From contig NZ_CP097349.1 in assembly GCF_023516215.1 (NCBI RefSeq), positions 1,674,001-1,738,000 of the forward strand: a stretch of DNA of 64,000 nucleotides, given 5' to 3'. Source of the stretch: Cytobacillus pseudoceanisediminis. GTDB taxonomy: Bacteria > Bacillota > Bacilli > Bacillales > Cytobacillaceae. A model generated the notes under the pieces. The model made no database searches and was not told where the DNA came from. It saw only the letters and a list, made by a program, of their open reading frames with translations. This document shows positions 39,540-47,943 of this stretch, in pieces. The first letter of the stretch is position 1. Each line of letters starts with the position of its first letter. The translations under genes and the position numbers were made by a program.

Positions 39540-40877
39540 TTAAAGATAGTCTTCGAGATTCACTTCAATGGGGATTGAAGTCCTTTTAAATAACTCCTCT
39601 TTTCCAAGAGGATAGGTTGCGTCGATGCCCATCTTATCACTGACTCCTTTTAGATGATGGGAAGACTCGAGCGGCGATCCCTTTGCACCCTGAACGATAA
39701 ATATGTCATCACCAGCCTGGACTCTTGTCGCAATGGCCCATTCAACATCATCTGAATCAAAAATATCGACATCATCATTCACGACAACCACATGCTTTAA
39801 ATCCTTATCGCTTGCAAAAGCTGCAAGTGCTGCCTGCTTGCCGTCACCATCATGCTTCTTCTCAATTTGAATGACTGCATGATAGCGAGCCACCCCGCCC
39901 ATCGGGATATGTACAGCTTTTATATTTGGAACCACTTGCCGGACGGTGCTTAAAAGCGTAGCTTCCCTTACAAGCGCCATCGGCAGCCTTTCTTCATAGC
40001 TTGATGGAAAAATAGTCTGTGAGATAGCATTATCACGATAAGTAACGGCTGAAAACTCTACAACCGGCTGAGGCGTTCTGGTGCCATAATAACCTGCCAG
40101 TTCGCCAAACGGTCCTTCCAGTTCTCTTTCATATGGCAGCATTCTGCCTTCCAAAACGATTTCCGCCTCAGCCAATACTTCCAGATCGACCGTTTTGCAT
40201 TGAACAACATCAAGGGATTGGCCGAGCAGTGCACCGGCAACATCCAATTTGTCGGTATGATACAAATGTGTACTAATCTGAGAACTTAATACAACTGCTG
40301 GAACCACTCCAAACATAACAGCCACTTCCATCGGTTCGCCAATGCTTTCATAATGGGCATATTGCTCCATCAGCTCTGGGGAGGTTATGAGAATATTTGT
40401 TCGATTCCCGCCAAGATATTGCATTCTGCGAATGGAGGTATACCTTTTTCTCCCCGATAAATCTTTAACCACCAATATTCCTGAAACATAATAGGCACCT
40501 GAGTCTTCCGCGTGATAGGTTGGGATAGGAAACAAGTCTGCAAGATCGAATTCCCCGCTCACCAGATTCTCCTGAACAGGGCCAGTTTGCCTTAACGTGG
40601 TTGGAATAGGGTTAACAATTGAGTCGATGATTTTAGGAATAAGTTCGGCAGACTGGATTCCCATGCTGTCAGCCATCAGCTCTCTGTCACCTCCCAAACC
40701 GGCTGCCATGGAAGATTGATAGCCTTTAATTTTTTCAAATAAAAAAGGCTCTTTTCCTTTTTTGGCATTAATCACTGCCCCCAGCTCGTGCATCGGATCC
40801 ACTTCTTTTTTCACCCGATGAAGAAGTCCCATGCTTTCCCATCTATCCAGCAATGCCCTCATTGTTACAGGGTTCAT
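39540..40877 (-). CDS. UbiD-family (prenylated-FMN) decarboxylase
   Basis: Reversible decarboxylase of aromatic or unsaturated acids, about 445 residues. Motifs: IPTYHAEDSGAYYVSG, YTSIRRMQYLGGNR for cofactor binding, and the catalytic ERELEGPFGELAGYYG (Glu-Arg-Glu network). Needs prenyl-FMN made by the UbiX encoded just upstream. In this locus 4-amino-5-imidazolecarboxylate is the logical substrate; this is inference. ATG 40877 is chosen (MNPVTMRALLDRW); the first 12 codons of the longer frame lack a site. Confidence 0.9.
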   Translation of the reverse strand: MNPVTMRALLDRWESMGLLHRVKKEVDPMHELGAVINAKKGKEPFLFEKIKGYQSSMAAGLGGDRELMADSMGIQSAELIPKIIDSIVNPIPTTLRQTGPVQENLVSGEFDLADLFPIPTYHAEDSGAYYVSGILVVKDLSGRKRYTSIRRMQYLGGNRTNILITSPELMEQYAHYESIGEPMEVAVMFGVVPAVVLSSQISTHLYHTDKLDVAGALLGQSLDVVQCKTVDLEVLAEAEIVLEGRMLPYERELEGPFGELAGYYGTRTPQPVVEFSAVTYRDNAISQTIFPSSYEERLPMALVREATLLSTVRQVVPNIKAVHIPMGGVARYHAVIQIEKKHDGDGKQAALAAFASDKDLKHVVVVNDDVDIFDSDDVEWAIATRVQAGDDIFIVQGAKGSPLESSHHLKGVSDKMGIDATYPLGKEELFKRTSIPIEVNLEDYL

Positions 40878-41460
40878 GCCTTTTCCCCCATCTCTCCAGC
40901 AGCTCATGGTCAATATCCAGCATGTCCAAGATCCTTGCCACCATAAAGTTGGCCAGCTCCCATATTTCCGTCGGCTTATGATAGAAGCCTGGTGATGCAG
41001 GCATTATACATGCTCCACTCTCAGCAAGAAGAGTCATATTGCGCAAATGAATCAAATTAAAAGGTGCTTCCCGAGGAACAATAATGAACTTTCGATTCTC
41101 CTTCAAGACAACACTGGCAGCCCTGCTTAGTAGCGTATCACCGACCCCATTCGCAATAGCTCCCAATGTATTCATCGAACATGGCACGATAACCATTCCG
41201 TCTGTCTTAAAGGATCCGCTGGCAACCGCAGCGAAAAGATTTTGGTTGCTGTGGATAGTGGCATACTCCTTCAGCTCGTCCATCTTGACCCCGCATTCAA
41301 ATTGCATTACTTTTTCTCCCATCTCCGTAGCAATTAAATGCGTTTCGATCTCTAATTGATGAAGAGCGCGGATCAATGTATAAGCATACAATGATCCGCT
41401 TGCTCCGGTAATGCCCACTAAAATCCGCTTTTTCCTAGTCCCCAGCGAGGAGTTAGACAA
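40843..41460 (-). CDS. ubiX: UbiX-family flavin prenyltransferase
   Basis: Makes prenylated FMN, the UbiD cofactor. Rossmann start RILVGITGASGSLYAYTLI, then VIVPCSMNTLGAIANG, ENRKFIIVPREAPFNLIHLRNM and MPASPGFYHKP, all family signatures. Start is uncertain: TTG 41460 overlaps the preceding stop; upstream codons seem too far. End overlaps the start of ubiD by 35 nt, so the pair is coupled. Confidence 0.92.
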   Translation of the reverse strand: MSNSSLGTRKKRILVGITGASGSLYAYTLIRALHQLEIETHLIATEMGEKVMQFECGVKMDELKEYATIHSNQNLFAAVASGSFKTDGMVIVPCSMNTLGAIANGVGDTLLSRAASVVLKENRKFIIVPREAPFNLIHLRNMTLLAESGACIMPASPGFYHKPTEIWELANFMVARILDMLDIDHELLERWGKRHEPCNNEGIAG

Positions 41461-42043
41461 CAGATTCGTCTTGGGAGAATTTCTTTTTAGCAAGCATTTT
41501 GTAATTTTCTGTTGATAATATATCTCCGAAGATATCAATGTCTCTTAAACCTGATACATGCATATCGTCATCCTGAGAAGCGGTGGCATCTGAAATGCAA
41601 ATGACATTGTAGCCGTGATACAAAGCATCAGAAGCAGTACTGCGAACACATACATTGGTCCAGACTCCAGTCAGCACGACGGTATCAATTTCTTCTTCTC
41701 TCAAGAAGAGATCAAAATCGGTGTAGCTAAACGCACTATGCCGCCTCTTTTGGACCACATAATCCCCTTTGCTCTCATCAGGCTGAAGCTCTGGAATGAA
41801 TTCCGAACCCCAGGTTCCCTTAACTGCATGGACAGGCCTCACGCGAAAATCCCGGTCATTTTTTCTGTGTGCTTCCTGAACATGCACAACCTGGATATTG
41901 TGCTCATGAGCGAATTGAATAAGCTCTTGAATTTTGGGAACTATTTTTTCGCCATTTTCACACCTTAATGCTGCTTTTTCGCCGATAAAGTCGTTTAACA
42001 TATCAATAATGACCACACAGTGCTTTTTTCCCCTAAGTTCCAA
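41453..42043 (-). CDS. isochorismatase-type cysteine amidohydrolase
   Basis: 196 residues. Catalytic triad candidates: Asp in VVIIDMLNDF, Lys in VVQKRRHSAF, Cys in LTGVWTNVCVRSTA. The family includes nicotinamidase, N-carbamoylsarcosine amidase, ureidoacrylate and biuret hydrolases, all acting on amide or ureido groups. Here the fitting job would be removal of the carbamoyl group from 4-ureido-5-imidazolecarboxylate (inference). Confidence 0.87.
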   Translation of the reverse strand: MELRGKKHCVVIIDMLNDFIGEKAALRCENGEKIVPKIQELIQFAHEHNIQVVHVQEAHRKNDRDFRVRPVHAVKGTWGSEFIPELQPDESKGDYVVQKRRHSAFSYTDFDLFLREEEIDTVVLTGVWTNVCVRSTASDALYHGYNVICISDATASQDDDMHVSGLRDIDIFGDILSTENYKMLAKKKFSQDESVV

Positions 42044-42070
42044 TCCGGTCAGCCTCCCTCTATTAACTAT

Positions 42071-43531
42071 TTATTGCTGTGCTACTGGGTCTTTTGTTTT
42101 TGCTTTTACCGCTTCGTATTTTTCATACTTGAATGTTCTCTCAAGCCTCTGAATGCTTTGGCGCGGAACATACTCACCATAGCCAGCTTCTCCTACGATG
42201 CCTTTATCTTCATCGAAAATCACGGTTCCGCGAATGATCGTTTGGACTGGCTTCCCTTTAAGCTTCATGCCATGCAGCGGGTTATATTTAGCCATTGATT
42301 CTGTTTTCTGCTCGTCTATTACATATTCTTTCTCAAGATCAATAACAGTGAAATCAGCATCACTGCCAATTTCCATTGATCCCTTTTTAGGGTAAATGCC
42401 ATAGTGAATGGCGGCATTGCGGCTCGTTACCTCGACAAATCTTGATAGGGATAAACGGCCTTTATTTAAACCTTCACTGACAAGGATCGGCACCATCGTT
42501 TCTACCCCGGGTATGCCAGGGAAAGTGTTCCAGATCGTTGCCCCAGGATAATCCTTTTCTGTGGCAATTTCATATGGAGCATGATCTGTACCGACAAAAT
42601 CGATGGTTCCGTCAGCCAGAGCCTGCCAGTGAGATTCGTTATCCTCTTTTCCTCGTAAAGGAGGAGCAATCTTTGCATAGGAACCGCGCTCTGACATGGA
42701 GTCCTTTGCATTAAGAACAAGATAGTGAGGACAGGTTTCTGCTGTAACCTTAACACCACGCTTCTTGGCTGCTTTTACCAGCTCGACGCCTTCTTTTGTA
42801 CTCATATGTACCACATGTACACGTGCGTCTGTAGCTTCTGCAAAGCTGAGAATCAATTCAATGGCCACCTTCTCAGCGAGGCTTGAACGCGCTTCCGCCC
42901 ATGCTGGTCCGTCAAGGCGCCCTTCCTTTTCAAGTTTTTTGGAATAGAATGTGCAGATATCATAGTTTTCAGCATGTACACCAATTGGGAGTCCGGTTTT
43001 TGCAACGTTCCTGAAAATTTCCAGCATCTCTGCGTCCGATACTTTAGGGAAGGTAGGTACAGAAGGAGTCATGTAAACTTTAAAGGCAACAACTCCCTGG
43101 TCAATCTGCGGATAAATATTATCAATCCAGCCTTCACGAGCATCTTCTCCAGTCATGCCTCCCCAGAAACAGTAATCAATATAGGCCTGATCCCTGATTG
43201 GTCCGATTTTTTTATTGAAACTCTCCCCATCACGAACGGATGGCTTGCTGCAGCAAGGCATATCTATAATGGTTGTTAAGCCTCCGGCTGCTGCAGAACG
43301 GCTGCCAGTAGCAAAGGTTTCTCTATGAGTGAAGCCTGGATCCATAAAATGAGTATGCGGATCAATACAGCCTGGAACGACTAATTTTCTTTTAATATCA
43401 ATTACCCTGGCTGCATTTAGAAAAGAAATGTCATTAGTGTAGCCAACAATTTTTCCCTCGTTTACCAGAATATTTGTTAAAACCTGACGATCTCCCTGGG
43501 GAATGCTTGCATTTTTCAAAATTAAATCCAT
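42071..43531 (-). CDS. cyclic amidohydrolase (dihydroorotase/allantoinase-like), xanthine amidohydrolase candidate
   Basis: 486 residues with a dinuclear metal site: DPHTHFMDPGFTHRE, carboxylated Lys in VVAFKVYMTPSV, GVHAENYD, HVVHMST and catalytic Asp in FVGTDHAPYE. The family opens cyclic ureides and amides (hydantoin, allantoin, dihydropyrimidine). Allantoinase is possible, but no urate oxidase or ureidoglycolate genes are here, while ubiD/ubiX and a carbamoyl hydrolase follow at once; I prefer opening of the xanthine pyrimidine ring. Confidence 0.85.
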   Translation of the reverse strand: MDLILKNASIPQGDRQVLTNILVNEGKIVGYTNDISFLNAARVIDIKRKLVVPGCIDPHTHFMDPGFTHRETFATGSRSAAAGGLTTIIDMPCCSKPSVRDGESFNKKIGPIRDQAYIDYCFWGGMTGEDAREGWIDNIYPQIDQGVVAFKVYMTPSVPTFPKVSDAEMLEIFRNVAKTGLPIGVHAENYDICTFYSKKLEKEGRLDGPAWAEARSSLAEKVAIELILSFAEATDARVHVVHMSTKEGVELVKAAKKRGVKVTAETCPHYLVLNAKDSMSERGSYAKIAPPLRGKEDNESHWQALADGTIDFVGTDHAPYEIATEKDYPGATIWNTFPGIPGVETMVPILVSEGLNKGRLSLSRFVEVTSRNAAIHYGIYPKKGSMEIGSDADFTVIDLEKEYVIDEQKTESMAKYNPLHGMKLKGKPVQTIIRGTVIFDEDKGIVGEAGYGEYVPRQSIQRLERTFKYEKYEAVKAKTKDPVAQQ

Positions 43532-43602
43532 TTCTCCTGCTCCTATCTATTATTTGGATTTCTGCCTCCCGAAGAAAAGGCAGATCGTTTCAGCAATTGC
43601 AT

Positions 43603-44929
43603 TTAAATCGCTTCAGCTGAATGATCTCCTTTCAGCTGTTCGATTCTTTCACTTTCACTTATATTTAAATCTTTATAATTAAATACCAAATTTAATAAAA
43701 TTGCTGTGATGCTTCCCAGCACGATCCCATTTTCAACCAGCAAGCGTGCGCTTGTTGGAAGACTTTCAAAAATTTGCGGGACAACTGCCGAACCAAGTCC
43801 GATTCCTATGGAACAGGCAACGATAAGCAAGTTTTCATTTTTGCTGAAATCAACAACAGAAAGCATTCTGATTCCGGATGAGATAACCATTCCAAACATT
43901 GGAATCATTGCTCCGCCAAGAACAGCCATAGGGATAATCGTGGTCAGAGCTGCCACTTTAGGCAAAAGCCCCAAAATCATTAATATAACGCCAGCTGCGA
44001 TAACTACATTTCTCGTTTTTACTTTAGTTAGCGCTACAAGTCCCACATTCTGTGAAAAGGACGTATAAGGAAATGCATTAAAGATTCCTCCTATTACCAC
44101 AGCCAGCCCCTCTGCACGCAGCCCTTTTTTATGTCTTTGGAGTCCAGCTTTCTCTCGCAGACATCTCCGAGGGCCAGAAATACCCCAGTAGATTCAATCA
44201 TGCTCACAATAGCTACTAAAGTCATTGTAAGTATGGCCGAGGCATTGAATGTCGGGAATCCGAAATAAAATGGCTGAACGACATGAAACCAGGAAGCCTG
44301 GCTGACTTCGGCAAAGCTGACGAGCCCCATAAAATAAGCAGTGATCGTTCCGGCCACCAATGAAAGCAGCACAGATATAGCTCTCATATAGCCTTTAAAG
44401 AACCTGTTCATTAAAATAATGAGAACGAGTGTAAATGCAGCCAGGAATAAATTCTGGGCACTCCCATATTCTGGGGAACCAAGTCCTCCTGCAGCATTAT
44501 TCATTGCAACAGGGATCAAGGAAACCCCGATAATAGCTACCACTGAACCGGTTACGACCGGCGGGAAAAATCTCATTATTTTACTCATAAATTGAGATAA
44601 GATCATTACGATGATTCCCGAAGCAATAATGGCCCCGTAGATGGCTGTAATGCCCTGCAAATTCCCGATGGCAATCATGGGTCCGACTGCTGTAAAAGTA
44701 CATCCAAGAATCACCGGCAGCCTTATGCCAAAATGCCTCCCCCTATTACTTGAAGCAATGTAGCAATCCCGCAAGTAAATAAATCAATTGAAATTAAGTA
44801 AGCAAGCTGCTGGGCCGTGAGCCCTATTGCCGGTCCAACAATCAGTGGAACAATAACAGCACCTGCATACATGGCCAGCACATGCTGAAATCCCAAAGTC
44901 CCTACTTTCCAAGGATTTAGCTTTTCCAA
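43603..44929 (-). CDS. NCS2 purine (xanthine/urate) permease, frame broken twice
   Basis: About 443 residues after adding one base at C5 (44739-44743) and T6 (44125-44130). Order: FQHVLAMYAGAVIVPLIVG, Gln-rich helix start IATLLQVI, GGRHFGIRLPVILGC, FPPVVTGSVVAIIGVSL, IVSMIESTGVFLALGDV (the conserved Glu of NCS2), NAFPYTSFSQNVGL. These are xanthine/uric acid permease motifs. TTG 44929 has GGAGGGGAAG upstream. First gene of the BMC set, so it supplies the substrate. Confidence 0.88.
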
Positions 44930-45021
44930 AGACTTCCCCTCCAGGTTTAATTCTTTGTTATGCCTCAGCCTGACTCCAGCGGATAAAAACAGGCATCACC
45001 TCCCAAAAGAAAAATGAGTAT

Positions 45022-45081
45022 AAAAAAACCGCAGCAATAGATAACATCAAAGTACACATAGATGCTCTATTACTGCGGTTT
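45022..45081 (-). terminator. strong hairpin with T-run between DUF2294 gene and the BMC set
   Basis: 16-bp stem (45026-45041 with 45066-45081) with one wobble, a second short stem CATC/GATG inside the loop, and T7 on the minus strand. It is a terminator for the DUF2294 gene, or an attenuator, because no clear promoter lies between it and the permease start at 44929. Confidence 0.8.
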
Positions 45082-45182
45082 CATTCAGCTTCCGTTAAAC
45101 AAAAGGCAAAGGAACCGCTCCGATATTCAGGTTTAAGAAAAACTGCGGCATGCACAGCTTCCCCAAACATATTGTAAAACTG

Positions 45183-45533
45183 CTATTCTTCAAAATAAAT
45201 AACTGTGCATGCTTCTTCGGTATCAGGATCGTAATCTTTTAAAATCGTTTTGACTTTCAAATGGAGAGAATTTTCAATCAGACCCTTTAAAAGCGATTTA
45301 AATTCAACAATTAATGCTGAATCAACCGATATGGTCAGGTGATGAAAATTCTGGCTTAGCATATGCAGTGCCTGTACACGCTTATGCTGAGCAAATATGA
45401 TGACTCTATCATCAAAAGTTTCAAGACGCTGTTTCTTTACGCCTGTACCGTAGATCTCCTGATTGACACGATTATAAAGAAAAGCGAGATCTTTTTTTAA
45501 TGATTGATGGAATTTTGAGGTTATTACAGTCAT
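45183..45533 (-). CDS. DUF2294-like protein
   Basis: 116 residues: LAFLYNRVNQEIYGTGVKKQ, DDRVIIFAQ, LKTILKDYDPDTEEACTVIYF. The pattern (helix, small strands, final VIYF) matches the DUF2294 group, seen beside formate dehydrogenase and other molybdoenzyme genes in Bacillaceae, as it is here beside xdh. Function unknown. AGGAGG before the ATG. Confidence 0.65.
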   Translation of the reverse strand: MTVITSKFHQSLKKDLAFLYNRVNQEIYGTGVKKQRLETFDDRVIIFAQHKRVQALHMLSQNFHHLTISVDSALIVEFKSLLKGLIENSLHLKVKTILKDYDPDTEEACTVIYFEE

Positions 45534-45554
45534 GTAGTCCTCCTGTTATTCACT

Positions 45555-45583
45555 ATATTAAACAAGGCAGTTTTATAAGTCAA
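45555..45583 (-). promoter_or_regulatory. sigma-A promoter of the DUF2294 gene
   Basis: On the minus strand TTGACT (45583-45578), 17-nt spacer, TAATAT (45560-45555). Confidence 0.7.
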
Positions 45584-45607
45584 TACCATTTATCAGAAAA
45601 TTCTTAC

Positions 45608-45637
45608 TTGACAAAATATTAGCTTAACTATTACACT
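45608..45637 (+). promoter_or_regulatory. possible sigma-A promoter of the xdh set
   Basis: TTGACA at 45608-45613, 18-nt spacer, TACACT at 45632-45637, about 80 nt before the riboswitch-like element. The gap 45534-45974 otherwise holds the riboswitch, its hairpins and AT-rich leader. Confidence 0.55.
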
Positions 45638-45715
45638 ACAAATCAACTCCCCCTCTATTTCTATAATTGTCTTGATAATACCTCCCTCCAGCACACTGAA
45701 AAATCAAATAGAATT

Positions 45716-45780
45716 TTTCGTATAACCTCAATAATCGGCTTGAGGGTTTCTACTGGGAACCGGAATTCCTATCTACGAAA
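45716..45780 (+). promoter_or_regulatory. purine-riboswitch-like aptamer, guanine/xanthine type by position 74
   Basis: Three-way junction read by eye: P1 TTTCGTA (45716-45722) with TACGAAA (45774-45780); J1/2 begins TAA; P2 CCTCAA with TTGAGG (45726-45731/45740-45745); J2/3 GTTTCTAC, the core of the purine family; P3 TGGGAA with TTCCTA (45754-45759/45766-45771); loop 3 starts CCGG and loop 2 ends CGG, allowing a kissing GG/CC. The base before the 3' P1 strand is C, as in guanine-type members (U in adenine type). Loop 2 (TAATCGGC) differs from the common ATATGG. Confidence 0.8.
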
Positions 45781-45786
45781 GGCATT

Positions 45787-45831
45787 TTCCTGTGGACAGC
45801 AGCCAGGAACCTTTTGTGCAGGAATTTTTTT
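45787..45831 (+). terminator. candidate expression platform of the riboswitch
   Basis: TTCCTG (45787-45792) can pair with either CAGGAA at 45804-45809 or CAGGAA at 45819-45824; only the second is followed by T7. Two exclusive partners, one making a terminator, suggest a switch, though the link to P1 is not resolved. Confidence 0.5.
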
Positions 45832-45974
45832 GTGCTTATTAGTCTATTTAGTAGAATATGCATAATATCATAATTTAAATACCTCTGCTTGCTCGCCAGA
45901 CTATTATCCCTTAATACTCACACAATTTCTCATTGTCATTTTTAAGTTTCAAAGTTCTATGAGGAGGCGAAGAT

Positions 45975-46463
45975 TTGAAAAGTATTAATTTTATTGTTAA
46001 TGGAAAGGAACGTACGGTCGTTTGCCCGCCTGCTAAAACACTCCTGGATGTCTTAAGGGAAGATTTAGGATTGACTGCCAGCAAGGAATGCTGCGGCAAG
46101 GGAGAATGCGGATCATGCTCTGTACTAATCAATAAAGAGGTTGTATGCTCCTGTCTAGTCCTCGCTGGCCAGGCGGAAAACCAGGTGATCACAACTTGTG
46201 AAGGAGTCGGCCTATCACCAAATCTCGATGTAATTCAGGAATCATTTATTGCTGAAGGGGCAACACAGTGCGGTTACTGTACTCCGGGTATCATCGTATC
46301 AGCTAAAGCATTTTTAGATAAAGTTGACACGATCCCATCTGCAGAGGAAATTAAAACAGCATTAGGCGGCAATCTATGCCGCTGTACAGGCTATACAAAA
46401 ATTATTAAGGCAGTGCAGACAGCTGCTTCAAAAAAAATATCCGAACCGGAAGCAGCCAAATAG
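45975..46463 (+). CDS. xanthine dehydrogenase small subunit, two [2Fe-2S] clusters
   Basis: Electron-transfer subunit of a molybdenum hydroxylase, 162 residues. First cluster Cys in KECCGKGECGSCSV with the later Cys at VCSC; second cluster in QCGYCTPG and NLCRCTGY. Same role as PucE/XdhC-type small subunits. TTG 45975 follows GAGGAGGCG. First gene of the plus-strand set. Confidence 0.95.
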   Translation: MKSINFIVNGKERTVVCPPAKTLLDVLREDLGLTASKECCGKGECGSCSVLINKEVVCSCLVLAGQAENQVITTCEGVGLSPNLDVIQESFIAEGATQCGYCTPGIIVSAKAFLDKVDTIPSAEEIKTALGGNLCRCTGYTKIIKAVQTAASKKISEPEAAK

Positions 46464-46466
46464 TCC

Positions 46467-47051
46467 ATGACACATACAGCTATTGTTCTTGCTGCAGGCC
46501 GATCCAGTAGAATGGGCACTTTAAAAGGACTGCTGCCGTGGCAAGGAACGACATTATTCGAGCATCAGCTGCAAAACCTCAAGGAATCCGTGTTTTCTGA
46601 CATTGTTGTCGTTTTGGGTTACAAAGCCGAAGAATTTATTCCTATCGCAAAGAAATACCCTATCAAAATCATAATGAATGAACAATTCCATGAAGGAAAA
46701 TGCTCATCAATCATTTCCGGAGTTAAAACCGCAGTCAAGTCAGCAGAAACGATTCTTATTACATCTGTTGACCAGCCGCTTCAGTCTTTCACCGTTAACA
46801 GGCTTGCAGAATCTCTTGCAAAAAGCGGCGGCCTGATTGCAGTTCCCAGCCATCAAGGCAAAAGAGGTCACCCTATCCTCTTTTCCGCCCAATTGAGAAG
46901 CGATCTTTTATCTATCAAGGAAGAAAGAATGGGCCTGAGATTTGTAATTCAAAAGCATGAAAAAGCTCTTCTTGAGGTGCCCGTTGAAAATGATGAGATT
47001 CATCTCAACCTGAATAAAGAGGCAGATTATATAAATGCCCTAAAAAAATGA
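46467..47051 (+). CDS. molybdenum cofactor nucleotidyltransferase (MocA/PucB-like)
   Basis: 194 residues, GT-A-like nucleotidyltransferase: IVLAAGRSSRMGTLKGLLPW binds the nucleotide, SVDQPL carries the metal Asp, GKRGHPILF the substrate site. It adds CMP to molybdopterin for Xdh enzymes, as PucB/MocA. Starts 3 nt after the previous stop. Confidence 0.9.
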   Translation: MTHTAIVLAAGRSSRMGTLKGLLPWQGTTLFEHQLQNLKESVFSDIVVVLGYKAEEFIPIAKKYPIKIIMNEQFHEGKCSSIISGVKTAVKSAETILITSVDQPLQSFTVNRLAESLAKSGGLIAVPSHQGKRGHPILFSAQLRSDLLSIKEERMGLRFVIQKHEKALLEVPVENDEIHLNLNKEADYINALKK

Positions 47052-47067
47052 CCTGGGAGGTAAGTCA

Positions 47068-47943
47068 ATGCTCGTTTCAGAAATTGATATGATTACCCCT
47101 TCCTCACTATCCGAATGTCTGACCCAGCTATCAAAGGAAGACAGGAAACATAGATTGATAGCCGGCGGGACAGATGCAGCAGTCCGGATGAAGGAAGGCA
47201 AATGGCGGCCTGATACATGGATAAATATTAAAAACTTAAAAGAGCTGCGCTATATCAAAGAAAGTGAAGATTTTATCCATATTGGCCCCTTGACCACACA
47301 TACCGATATGATTCAATCACCGCTTCTGCAGAGAAAAGCAGATGTTCTCGTGGAAGCAGCCCGTGAAGTCGGAGCCACCCAAATGCAGAATATGGGAACA
47401 ATCGGGGGAAATATTGCTACTGCTTCCCCTGCAGGCGATACCCTTCCGGCTTTGTATGTTCTTGGTGCCATGCTCGAACTCACCTCGCTGACGAATAAAC
47501 GGACCATTCCAATCGAAGAGTTTATCACTGGTCCCGGCAGGACAGTTTTAAAAGAAAATGAAATGATTACAAATATCCTAATAAAGCCGCAAAAACCAAA
47601 TGGTATAGGCATTTTCCAAAAGCTCGGCCCCCGAAAAGCACAATCCATTTCCATTGTGAATGTAGCCATTTTACTCACAATGGACAATGACCGCAATTGC
47701 ACGGAAGGAAAAATTGCCTTCGGTTCTGTGGCGCCGACTATTATCCGTGCACGTAAGTGTGAATCAATGCTTACCCTGGGGCAGCTTAACGAGGAATTAA
47801 TCCAGAATATCGCCAAAATTGCCTGGAAAGAGGTCATGCCCATTTCAGATGGAAGAGCAACTGCTACATATAGAAGAGATATGGCAAGCGCTTTACTGGA
47901 AAGAGGGTTATATCGTCTAATCAGGAGGTGGGAAAACCAATGA
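47068..47943 (+). CDS. xanthine dehydrogenase FAD-binding subunit
   Basis: 291 residues, CoxM/PucC-like. FAD motifs RLIAGGTDAAV and QNMGTIGGNIATASPAGDT; C-terminal domain with GIFQKLGPRKAQSISIVN. ATGA overlap with the next gene. Ribosome site TGGGAGG. Confidence 0.93.
   Translation: MLVSEIDMITPSSLSECLTQLSKEDRKHRLIAGGTDAAVRMKEGKWRPDTWINIKNLKELRYIKESEDFIHIGPLTTHTDMIQSPLLQRKADVLVEAAREVGATQMQNMGTIGGNIATASPAGDTLPALYVLGAMLELTSLTNKRTIPIEEFITGPGRTVLKENEMITNILIKPQKPNGIGIFQKLGPRKAQSISIVNVAILLTMDNDRNCTEGKIAFGSVAPTIIRARKCESMLTLGQLNEELIQNIAKIAWKEVMPISDGRATATYRRDMASALLERGLYRLIRRWENQ

Noticed and set aside
42071..43531. Allantoin degradation as the pathway
   Set aside because: No urate oxidase, HIU hydrolase, allantoate or ureidoglycolate genes are present; UbiD/UbiX have no role there. 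Not fully excluded.
43603..44929. Three separate permease genes
   Set aside because: They are consecutive parts of one NCS2 protein and join by adding a base in two homopolymers.
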